Part shown: positions 40,785 through 47,984 of the stretch, one piece after another | Numbering within the stretch: position 1 is the stretch's first letter | How the letters are laid out: each line of letters starts with the position of its first letter | Source: Gp13-AA77 sp035949375 | GTDB lineage: Bacteria; Acidobacteriota; Terriglobia; UBA7540 | NCBI GenBank assembly: GCA_035949375.1 | Contig: DASZIG010000129.1 | Span: forward strand, 62,001-126,000 | Length of the DNA stretch: 64,000 nucleotides | Direction of reading: 5' to 3' | Notes under the pieces: model-generated | What the model saw: only the letters and a program-made list of their open reading frames with translations | Databases searched by the model: none | Told to the model about the DNA's origin: nothing | Program-made: the position numbers and the translations under genes

Positions 40785-41594
40785 ATGCGCTTCTCCGAAA
40801 AACTCGCAGTGCCACCCGGAGCGAAGGTGAAGCTCTCGGACCGGGACCCGGGCGAGAGCTTCGGCTTTGAGAAGGGCGCCAAGGTCGAGAAGTTGATCGC
40901 GAAGACCCTCGCACGTCTCGATGAACTACAGAACCTGCTCTGGGCCGACAAACGGCACGCGCTCCTGGTGGTGCTCCAGTCGCCCGATGCCGGGGGCAAA
41001 GATGGGACCATTCGCCACGTGATGTCGGGGATGAGCCCCCAGGGCTGCCGCGTGACCGCTTTCAAGGAGCCGACGCCCGAGGAACTGGCCCACGATTTCC
41101 TCTGGCGCGTACACGCGGTGGTACCCGCCAAGGGCGAAGTGGGCATCTTCAACCGCTCCCACTATGAGGACGTGCTGGTGGTTCGTGTGCATGGCCTCGT
41201 GCCCCGAAGCGTCTGGTCGCGGCGCTACGATGAGATCAACGGCTTCGAGCGGCTGCTGGCCGAGAACCAGGTGACCATCCTGAAGTTTTTCCTCCACATC
41301 AGCAAAGACGAGCAGAAGAAGCGGCTCGAGGAGAGGCTAAAGGACCCTGCCAAGCAGTGGAAGCTCTCCGAGTCCGACCTCGAGGATCGCAAACTCTGGA
41401 CGGAGTACGTCGCTGCTTACGAAGAGGCCATCAGCCGCTGCAATCAGGCCGCCGCGCCCTGGTTCATTATTCCCGCCAACAAGAAGTGGTTTCGCAATCT
41501 GGCCGTCTCCAGCATTCTGGTGGAGACTCTGGAAGGCATCAAATTGAAATTCCCGAAGCCGTCCTTCGATCTTTCGCGAGTCCGCCTGAAGTAG
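40785..41594 (+). CDS. ppk2: Polyphosphate kinase 2 family protein
   Basis: 269 aa. PPK2 enzymes transfer phosphate between polyphosphate and nucleoside mono- or diphosphates. Walker A-like 'LQSPDAGGKDG' (family usually LQGMDAAGKDG), lid motif 'NRSHYEDVLVVRVH', 'FFLHISKDEQKKRLEERLKDPAKQWKLSESDLEDR' and C-terminal 'WFIIPANKKWFRNLAVS' are all characteristic. Nucleotide preference cannot be read. It follows valS by 71 bp. Confidence 0.92.
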   Translation: MRFSEKLAVPPGAKVKLSDRDPGESFGFEKGAKVEKLIAKTLARLDELQNLLWADKRHALLVVLQSPDAGGKDGTIRHVMSGMSPQGCRVTAFKEPTPEELAHDFLWRVHAVVPAKGEVGIFNRSHYEDVLVVRVHGLVPRSVWSRRYDEINGFERLLAENQVTILKFFLHISKDEQKKRLEERLKDPAKQWKLSESDLEDRKLWTEYVAAYEEAISRCNQAAAPWFIIPANKKWFRNLAVSSILVETLEGIKLKFPKPSFDLSRVRLK

Positions 41595-41668
41595 CCACCG
41601 GATTCTTACTCCGCCAAGTTGTTCTCTTGCGCGAAGATTCAGCGCGGAGCGCTCATGTCAAGAACTGG

Positions 41669-41688
41669 ATTCCCGCCTTCGCGGGAAT
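41669..41688. repeat. Short palindromic repeat (ATTCCCGC/GCGGGAAT)
   Basis: Perfect 8-bp stem with a CTTC loop, flanked by CTGG and GACT. This is a common dispersed intergenic unit type. It lies between the convergent ppk2 and M28 peptidase genes and could act as a bidirectional terminator. Confidence 0.6.
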
Positions 41689-41768
41689 GACTGCGTCCTG
41701 AGGGTCCGCAAATGACGCCCGCGCCGTGGGCTGCTGTCGGTTGAAAAAGGGGTCGATCCAGCACCGTG

Positions 41769-42656
41769 TCAATCCAGCACCGTATCGATCCAGGCGAGAT
41801 AGGCCGCGATCAGCCGGTAGGAATCATAGTAGTCCCCGAACCTGACGGCGCTGAGATTATCATCGTCGGTGTGCAGGACGTGGAAAGTCCGGTTCGTTAT
41901 CGAATGAAGCATGAGTGTGGGAACTTTGCGCCGCAGGAACGAGTCTGAATCGTCGTTACCAACGTGATCGGCGTTCACGATGGCCACCGGCAACTTCATG
42001 GATTGCGCGACGGCATAAAATGCGCCGGCGAGTTTTCTATCGGAATGGGTCAGCCAGATGTTCGTCGTACCAAGCGCCAGGGTGTCGATGTTCACCATGG
42101 CGCGGGTGCGGGCGATGTCGTCAGGCGTCATGCTTGACACGTAGAACTTCGAGCCCACCAACCCCTCTTCTTCGGCCGTAAAGCTCACGAAAATAAACGT
42201 GTGTTTCCGGGGACGGTCGTGCAGGCTCTCGAAGAGGCTGGTCAATAGCGAAGCGCCGCTCCAGTTGTCCACCACGCCCCCGCCGCGCGAAACTTTATCG
42301 AAGTGCGCGCCCACGATGATCGTGGAATCCGTGCTTCCGGCTACGTGGCAGATGACGTTGGGGAATCTCTCGTGCTTGACCGGCTGCTCGACCAGGTCGC
42401 TGCCTTTGCAGCCCGCTTGCTCGAACATGGACTCGATCGCAGGCTCGCGATCCTGGTTGTTGCGCGGCGCCGCACCGAGGCGCGCCTCGATCGTTTCACG
42501 GCTGACGAGAGTGTAGCCCACCGCAGGAGCCGGCTTCGGGCTCCCAACCTGTCCCGCGTGCGCCCCTGCAGCGCCCAGCAGGACCACCGCGCCGATGAGC
42601 CACACGCGGGTCACGCGGGAACGCTCTCGAATCGGTGCGGGGAAGAGCGGTCGCAT
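41769..42656 (-). CDS. Secreted M28-family zinc aminopeptidase
   Basis: 295 aa from ATG 42656, chosen because a signal peptide starts there ('TRVWLIGAVVLLGAAGAHAGQ'); the frame is open to 42806. M28 metal and catalytic residues appear in order: His in 'VGAHFDK', Asp in 'VVDNWSGAS', Glu-Glu in 'TAEEEGLVG', Asp in 'NIDTLAL', and His in 'VLHTDDDN'. Predicted exported exopeptidase releasing N-terminal amino acids. Divergent from the S9 peptidase gene. Confidence 0.9.
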   Translation of the reverse strand: MRPLFPAPIRERSRVTRVWLIGAVVLLGAAGAHAGQVGSPKPAPAVGYTLVSRETIEARLGAAPRNNQDREPAIESMFEQAGCKGSDLVEQPVKHERFPNVICHVAGSTDSTIIVGAHFDKVSRGGGVVDNWSGASLLTSLFESLHDRPRKHTFIFVSFTAEEEGLVGSKFYVSSMTPDDIARTRAMVNIDTLALGTTNIWLTHSDRKLAGAFYAVAQSMKLPVAIVNADHVGNDDSDSFLRRKVPTLMLHSITNRTFHVLHTDDDNLSAVRFGDYYDSYRLIAAYLAWIDTVLD

Positions 42657-42785
42657 AAAGACAAAAAAGGATATGCCTGCTCTCCGGGCATAAGCAATAC
42701 CGGGCTTAAGCAAACCCGGCGACGCTCGCCGCGCTCCCGGTGGGCGAGGAACCCGTCGACCTCTACACGAACTACAAGATTGTGG

Positions 42786-42813
42786 TTGCGGGCTAACCGG
42801 CGGCATGTATACT
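42786..42813 (+). promoter_or_regulatory. Possible promoter of the S9 peptidase gene
   Basis: TTGCGG (42786-42791), a 16-bp spacer and TATACT (42808-42813), about 76 bp before the proposed start. The -10 matches 5 of 6 consensus positions and the -35 4 of 6. Confidence 0.38.
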
Positions 42814-42889
42814 ACCGGGCCGGGGGTAGCCCCGGCGGAAGTTTATCTTAGCGCGCAACGTGATCCGAGTTCAGCACCCATGGAATCTT

Positions 42890-45298
42890 ATGCGACTTAA
42901 CGCTATGAGCACGCGGCTCCTTCGGCTCTTGCTGCTGACTTCGCTGGCCTTCACGGTCAACTCGGGGGTCGCCTCGGGCGCCCAGCCTCAAGACACGAGT
43001 TTGCCCCGCGCGCTCGGGGCCGATGATTACGCTCGCGCCGAGAAATTCATGGGTTACAACACCGACCCCCTGGTGTATCACGCGGTGCGGCCCGCATGGA
43101 CCCACGACGAGCGCTTGTGGTACCGCGACACCAGCGCGGCGGGTGTACGCTTCGTGATTTTCGATCCGGTGGCGCTCACCAAGGAGCCGGCTTTCGATCA
43201 CGTGAGGCTCGCGGCGGCGCTCTCCGCTGTGTCAGGCCGGACTTATCAGGCGAGCGCACTGCCGTTCCGTGAAATCGAACTCTCGGCGGACGGGCGATCT
43301 GTGTCGTTCAACGTTGGCCGCCGCCGGTTCCAGTGCGACCGTTTGGGCGCCGCGTGCGCAGCGCAGGGCGGCCCGGAACCGGCGCCGGCCGGGCCCGGAC
43401 CGCGAGGCAACAACGTTGTGCCTTCCCCGGACCACAAGAAGGTGGCATTCCTGCGCGACTACAACCTGTGGGTGCGCGATGTGGCCAGTGGCAAGGAAAC
43501 CCAGCTCACCACCGACGGCGTCAAAGACTACTCCTACGCGCTCGACAACGCGGGCTGGGTGAAGAGCGACCGGCCGATTCTGATGTGGTCGCCGGATTCA
43601 AAGAAGATCGCCACCTTCCAGCAGGACCAGCGCAACGTGGGCGAGATGTACCTGGTCGAGACCAAGGTAGGGCACCCGGCGCTGCAAGCCTGGAAGTATC
43701 CACTGCCGGGTGACGATGCCATAGCGACCATCCAGCGCGTCATCGTGGATGTGGAAACGCCGAAAGTGATCCGTCTGCAAATGCCGCCCGACCCGCACCG
43801 GTCCACCCTTTGCGACGACATCGCCTGCCGCGCCAGTCAGGGTGCGGAAGCGGGCGACTGGACGGACGTGGAGTGGAGTCCGGATTCAACCCGGCTGGCC
43901 TTCGTCTCCACCTCGCGAGACCACAAGCAGGAGACCCTTCGCATTGCCAACGCCGCGGAAGGCGCGGTGCGCGATCTGATGGAGGAGCGCGTCGCAACAG
44001 AGTACGAGTCCGGCCAGGGCGCTGACAACTGGCGCACTCTGCCCGAATCGAACGAGTACATCTGGTACTCCGAGCGCGACAATTGGGGCCATCTCTACCT
44101 CTATGACCTTTCGAGCGGAAAGCTGAAGAACCGCATCACCTCCGGCGATTGGGTGGTCACCCAGTTGTTGCGCGTGGATGAGAAGGCGCGCACGGTGTAC
44201 TTTCTGGCCGACGGGAGGGAGCCCGGAAATCCTTACTTCACTCATCTCTATCGCGCCGGCTTCGACGGCCAGTGGCTCACACTGCTGACGCCCGAAGACG
44301 CCAACCATCAGGTCACCTTCTCGCCCTCGGGCCGCTACTTCGTGGATACCTACTCGAAGCCTGACGTCCCACCGGTCACCGTGCTGCGCCAGCCGGACGG
44401 CAAGCTGCTGGCGACCATCGAGACGGCCGATGCGTCCAAGCTGCTGGCGGCAGGCTGGAAGCCGCCGCAGCCGATCACGGTGAAGGCGCGCGACGCCGGC
44501 ACTGATCTTTACGGACTCATGTTCCTCCCCACCCGCCTTGACCCGCAAAAGAAGTACCCCGTCATCAACCATATCTATCCCGGGCCCCAGGGAGGCAGCG
44601 TTGGAAGCTGGTCATTCGCTTCCGCGCGCGGCGATACCCAGGCGCTGGCCGAGCTTGGATTCGTGGTGGTGGAAATCGAGGGCATGGGAAATCCCCTCCG
44701 CTCCAAGAAGTTCCACGACTTCTACTACGGCAATATGGGCGACAACACTTTGCCCGACCAGATTGCCGGAATGAAGCAACTGGCTGCGCGCTACCCGTGG
44801 ATCGACATCGATCGCGCCGGTATCTACGGGCACTCCGGCGGAGGCTACGCGGCGGCGGACGCGATGTTCCGCTACCCCGATTTTTTCAAGGTGGGGATCT
44901 CGGAGGCCGGCAACCACGACAATCGCGAGTACGAAGACGACTGGGGCGAGCGCTATCAGGGCCTGCTGACCCATGCGCCGGACGGGAGCTCGAATTACGA
45001 CGATCAGGCCAATCAGAATATCGCCAAGAACCTCAAGGGTCACCTGTTGCTTGCGCACGGCACGCTCGACGACAACGTGCCGCCGAATAACACTCTGCTG
45101 GTGGTGAACGAGCTGATCAAGGCCAACAAGGACTTCGATCTTCTCCTGCTGCCAAATCGCCATCATGGATTCGGAAGTGAGCCCTACATGGTGCGCCGTC
45201 GGTGGGATTATTTCGTTCGCTACCTGATGGGCGCGGAACCGCCGAAGGAATACCAGTTGAAGCCGCCTCCCGATGCCTCCGGTGGGCCGCCGCAGTAA
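42890..45298 (+). CDS. S9 family prolyl oligopeptidase (DPP IV-like), exported
   Basis: 802 aa from ATG 42890; ATG 42905 and GTG 42860 are alternatives and none has a clear Shine-Dalgarno site. The signal peptide ends near 'GVASGAQ'. A beta-propeller domain (DPPIV_N: 'SPDHKKVAFLRDYNLWVRD', 'WSPDSKKIATFQQD') precedes the alpha/beta-hydrolase domain. The catalytic triad is Ser649 ('GHSGGGY'), an Asp of the 'DDNVPP' motif (about 727) and His759 ('RHHGF'). Predicted dipeptidyl peptidase of the periplasm or surface, acting on Pro/Ala peptides. Confidence 0.92.
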   Translation: MRLNAMSTRLLRLLLLTSLAFTVNSGVASGAQPQDTSLPRALGADDYARAEKFMGYNTDPLVYHAVRPAWTHDERLWYRDTSAAGVRFVIFDPVALTKEPAFDHVRLAAALSAVSGRTYQASALPFREIELSADGRSVSFNVGRRRFQCDRLGAACAAQGGPEPAPAGPGPRGNNVVPSPDHKKVAFLRDYNLWVRDVASGKETQLTTDGVKDYSYALDNAGWVKSDRPILMWSPDSKKIATFQQDQRNVGEMYLVETKVGHPALQAWKYPLPGDDAIATIQRVIVDVETPKVIRLQMPPDPHRSTLCDDIACRASQGAEAGDWTDVEWSPDSTRLAFVSTSRDHKQETLRIANAAEGAVRDLMEERVATEYESGQGADNWRTLPESNEYIWYSERDNWGHLYLYDLSSGKLKNRITSGDWVVTQLLRVDEKARTVYFLADGREPGNPYFTHLYRAGFDGQWLTLLTPEDANHQVTFSPSGRYFVDTYSKPDVPPVTVLRQPDGKLLATIETADASKLLAAGWKPPQPITVKARDAGTDLYGLMFLPTRLDPQKKYPVINHIYPGPQGGSVGSWSFASARGDTQALAELGFVVVEIEGMGNPLRSKKFHDFYYGNMGDNTLPDQIAGMKQLAARYPWIDIDRAGIYGHSGGGYAAADAMFRYPDFFKVGISEAGNHDNREYEDDWGERYQGLLTHAPDGSSNYDDQANQNIAKNLKGHLLLAHGTLDDNVPPNNTLLVVNELIKANKDFDLLLLPNRHHGFGSEPYMVRRRWDYFVRYLMGAEPPKEYQLKPPPDASGGPPQ

Positions 45299-45365
45299 TC
45301 AGAAGGCGCGCGAAAGCGAAGTTGCCCTAAGCGTTCTTCGGACATCCAATAACAGAGGACGAATT

Positions 45366-45761
45366 ATGCTCAAGCACTTTCGTTGGCAGGACGTTGAACT
45401 GGAAAAACTCACCCCGCTGTTCGAGCGCCAGCTCGTGGTGGGCGAGCAGGTGATGCTCTCGCGGATCGTGCTGCGCAAGGGATTCGTGGTCCCGCTTCAT
45501 CACCACGAGAACGAGCAGATCAGCTACATCCTGGAAGGCGCTTTGAAGTTCTGGATCGACGGCCGCGAGATCGTGGTGGGCGCAGGCGAAGTGCTTTGCA
45601 TCCCGCCCAACATGCCGCACAAAGCCGAGGCGCTCGAGGACACCCTCGACCTCGACATCTTCGTTCCGCCGCGCGCCGACTGGCTGGCCGGCACCGACGC
45701 GTATCTACGAGGCGCGGTCCCGCCCGGCCGGGAGACGAGCACGAAGACCGGGGATTCGTGA
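45366..45761 (+). CDS. Single-domain cupin protein
   Basis: 131 aa from ATG 45366. It has the cupin motifs 'PLHHHENEQISYILEGALKFWIDG' (metal-binding His, His, Glu) and 'GEVLCIPPNMPHKAEALED' (second His). A small metal-binding beta-barrel; substrate unknown. It follows the S9 peptidase by 67 bp. Confidence 0.85.
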   Translation: MLKHFRWQDVELEKLTPLFERQLVVGEQVMLSRIVLRKGFVVPLHHHENEQISYILEGALKFWIDGREIVVGAGEVLCIPPNMPHKAEALEDTLDLDIFVPPRADWLAGTDAYLRGAVPPGRETSTKTGDS

Positions 45762-45794
45762 ACGCCGAACGCTGAATGATGAACGATGAACGAT
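45760..45794. repeat. Heptanucleotide tandem repeat
   Basis: Five 7-bp units in a row: GAACGCC, GAACGCT, GAATGAT, GAACGAT, GAACGAT, starting at the cupin stop codon. Same unit length as the repeat inside valS. Confidence 0.75.
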
Positions 45795-45913
45795 GGCTCT
45801 CAGGTAAAGCGCAATCGGCGCCACAAGCCCTCAATCGTCGGTCCTGTGATTCCCGTAACGGCGAAAAAAGCGCCGAAAAGGGGCATGATATACTTGGCTT
45901 TGGAGGTGGGCTG

Positions 45914-46870
45914 ATGGCAATCGACTACTTCGAGAAGGTCTGGCATAACGGCGAGTTCATTCCCTGGGACAGCGCGACCCTGCACGTAGGCTCACACGTG
46001 ATCAGCTATGCTTCGAGCATCTTCGAGGGCATTCGCTGCTACGAAACCCCGAACGGCCCGGCCATCTTCCGGTTGAAGGAGCACACGGACCGCCTGTTCA
46101 ACTCGTGCCGCGTCTTTCGCATGGAGCCCCCTTACAGCCATGCCCAGATCTTCGACGCCATGACGGAACTGGTGCGCGTGAATCAGGCGCCGGCCTGCTA
46201 CATCCGTCCCATCGTCTTTCGCGGCTACGGCGAGCTGAACGTCAATCCGCTCAAGAACCCCATCGAGACGTACATCTTCTGCTGGAAATGGGGACAGTAC
46301 CTCGGCCAGGGCTCGGTGGAAGACGGCGTGGACGTCTGCGTTTCCAGCTGGCGCCGCATGGCCCCGGACACGCTCCCGGCCATGTCGAAGAACGCCGCCA
46401 ACTACATGAACTCGCAATTGATCAAGATCGAGGCCATCGCCAACGGGTACGCCGAGGGCATCGCGCTCGACGCCGGCGGTTACGTCAGCGAGGCCAGCGG
46501 GGCCAACCTCTTCCTGGTGCGCGACGGGCAGATCCTCACGCCGCCGTTCGCCTCGGCCGTGCTGCCCGGCATCACCCGCGACAGCATCATGACGCTAGCC
46601 CAGGAGATGGGCTACACCGTCAAGGAGCAGGTCATCGCGCGCGAAGCGCTCTACATGGCCGAGGAGGTCTTCTTCACCGGGACCGCCGCCGAGCTTACGC
46701 CGATCCGTTCGGTTGACCGCATTCCGGTGGGCACCGGCAAGCCTGGCCCCGTGGCACGCAGGCTGCAACAGCGCTTCTTTGACGTGGTCCACGGCCGCTC
46801 CGACGATCGCTACGGCTGGCTGACCTACTGCAATCAGCCCGTGGCCGCTACTGTACCCGCCGGGATGTAG
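45914..46870 (+). CDS. ilvE: Branched-chain amino acid aminotransferase
   Basis: 318 aa. ATG 45914 follows GGAGG with a 7-nt spacer. Class IV PLP aminotransferase: 'FEGIRCYETPNGPAIFRLKEHTDRLFNSC', PLP lysine Lys159 in 'MSKNAANYMNSQ', 'GYVSEASGANLFLVRDG', 'GITRDSIM', 'VFFTGTAAELTPI'. It makes or degrades Leu, Ile and Val with 2-oxoglutarate/glutamate (cytoplasm). Confidence 0.94.
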   Translation: MAIDYFEKVWHNGEFIPWDSATLHVGSHVISYASSIFEGIRCYETPNGPAIFRLKEHTDRLFNSCRVFRMEPPYSHAQIFDAMTELVRVNQAPACYIRPIVFRGYGELNVNPLKNPIETYIFCWKWGQYLGQGSVEDGVDVCVSSWRRMAPDTLPAMSKNAANYMNSQLIKIEAIANGYAEGIALDAGGYVSEASGANLFLVRDGQILTPPFASAVLPGITRDSIMTLAQEMGYTVKEQVIAREALYMAEEVFFTGTAAELTPIRSVDRIPVGTGKPGPVARRLQQRFFDVVHGRSDDRYGWLTYCNQPVAATVPAGM

Positions 46871-46904
46871 CGTCGGGTTTTGTCCCAGTTGGAGATTCAA
46901 CACC

Positions 46905-47077
46905 GACCACCCCGGCCTTCGGCCACCCCTCCTCACCGAGGAGGGGAGCGCCACCCGATTGAGGAGGGGGGGCACCACCCGGAAATTATTCCCCTCCTCG
47001 TTTGAGGAGGGGGGCACCACCCGGATTTTATTTCCCCTCCTCGTTTGAGGAGGGGTGGCCGTAAGGCCGGGGTGGTC
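46905..47077. repeat. Large composite palindrome with tandem GAGGAGGGG units
   Basis: The outer arms (46905-46934 and 47047-47077) are near-perfect inverse complements (GACCACCCCGGCC...GGCCGGGGTGGTC). Between them lie about 43-bp tandem units, each with 'GAGGAGGGGGGCACCACCCGGA' split by 'CCCCTCCTCG', so the inside also folds. It sits between ilvE and recX and ends 23 bp before the recX start. Confidence 0.8.
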
Positions 47078-47099
47078 CCTGACCTCGCTGGCTTGCCCC

Positions 47100-47654
47100 A
47101 TGAAGTCCAGAGCATCCTCCCAAGCCAGGACCGCCGGCCCGAAAGCCTCCGCGCCGGGCGAGAGCCCTTTTCAAATTGCCCTGCGCTACCTTGGCATTCG
47201 AGCCTACTCGGTGGCGGAGCTGAAGCAGAAGCTGCGCCGCAAGCAGATTCCCGCCGCCGCCATCGACGAGACGGTCGTCCGGCTGAAGCAGCTCGGATTC
47301 CTCGATGACCGGCGCCTGGCGGAGCATTACGCCTCATCCCTCGCCCGCAATCGCGCCTTTGGGCGCTTCCGCGTGGAGCGCGAGCTGAAGGCGCGTCTCG
47401 TTGACCCGCGTGCCGTGCAGCCCGCCGTCGACCTGGCGTTCCAGGAGAGCGACGAGCGGGCGCTGCTGGAGCGGGCGCTCGACCAGAAGATGCGCGGCCT
47501 TCGCCTGCCCCTGACCCGGAGCCGGCTGTTCTCGCTTTGCACCGGCCTTCGCCGGCGCGGGTTCCGCTCCGATGATATTATGAAGGCGGTGCGAGCCCGG
47601 CCTGAGCTGGCGCCGGTGGCCGACGACGTCGACTTGGAGTCGCTCGAAGAGTAG
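47100..47654 (+). CDS. recX: RecX-like regulatory protein
   Basis: 184 aa from ATG 47100; the frame opens upstream at 47055 but that part lies in the repeat. RecX three-helix repeats: 'ALRYLGIRAYSVAELKQKLRRKQIPAAAIDETVVRLKQLGFLDDRRLAEHYASSLARNRAFGRFRVEREL'. RecX modulates RecA filaments in recombination and the SOS response. recA is not in the window. Confidence 0.87.
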   Translation: MKSRASSQARTAGPKASAPGESPFQIALRYLGIRAYSVAELKQKLRRKQIPAAAIDETVVRLKQLGFLDDRRLAEHYASSLARNRAFGRFRVERELKARLVDPRAVQPAVDLAFQESDERALLERALDQKMRGLRLPLTRSRLFSLCTGLRRRGFRSDDIMKAVRARPELAPVADDVDLESLEE

Positions 47655-47714
47655 CTGTGAGAATCGAAGGGTCGCCTGATCGAGCAGCCGGCAGAAAAAA
47701 TGTGCTCAAATCGA

Positions 47715-47747
47715 GGAACGAACCCACTATGTCCTTTAAAATCAGCA
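47715..47747. repeat. alaS-leader direct repeat, copy 1
   Basis: Core GGAACGAACCCACTAT followed by CTTTAAAATCAGCA. It recurs 121 bp later with few changes. Confidence 0.75.
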
Positions 47748-47835
47748 AAGCGGTCTCAAGAAGGGTTTGGAAGAAGTTGTAGGACCTTCGTCTCTGCACT
47801 GCCCGGAGCCGCCAGGAAAAAACGGCTTAAAACAC

Positions 47836-47868
47836 GGAACGAACCCACTATCTGCTTTAGAATCAGCA
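47836..47868. repeat. alaS-leader direct repeat, copy 2
   Basis: Core GGAACGAACCCACTAT followed by GCTTTAGAATCAGCA. Flanks (GCTTAAAACAC versus GCTCAAATCGA) are also similar to copy 1. Confidence 0.75.
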
Positions 47869-47984
47869 GGCGTGTTTTTGCGTAGCAAGTCGCGACCGTA
47901 AGACACTGAAAACAGAGCAGTTACATAAATAAGCCCCGCTATGCCATTGAAAACAAAAGAGATAAAGTTCAGAGACCCTGCCTT

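Larger units (their letters stand above)
47655..47984. other. alaS upstream region with duplicated element
   Basis: 330 bp, AT-richer than neighbours, no gene. It holds the two direct repeat copies listed separately, plus A-rich runs near 47900-47970. I looked for T-box features (stem I, AGTA, terminator/antiterminator with the conserved T-box sequence) and did not see them. Confidence 0.55.

Noticed and set aside
42716..42796. Short frame ending 'DLYTNYKIVVAG' before the S9 gene
   Set aside because: Looks like a protein tail but only about 26 codons after an in-frame stop; family not identifiable, so not called as a pseudogene.
46961..47050. Direct repeats resembling a CRISPR array
   Set aside because: Units are contiguous and self-complementary with no unique spacers; part of the nested palindrome.
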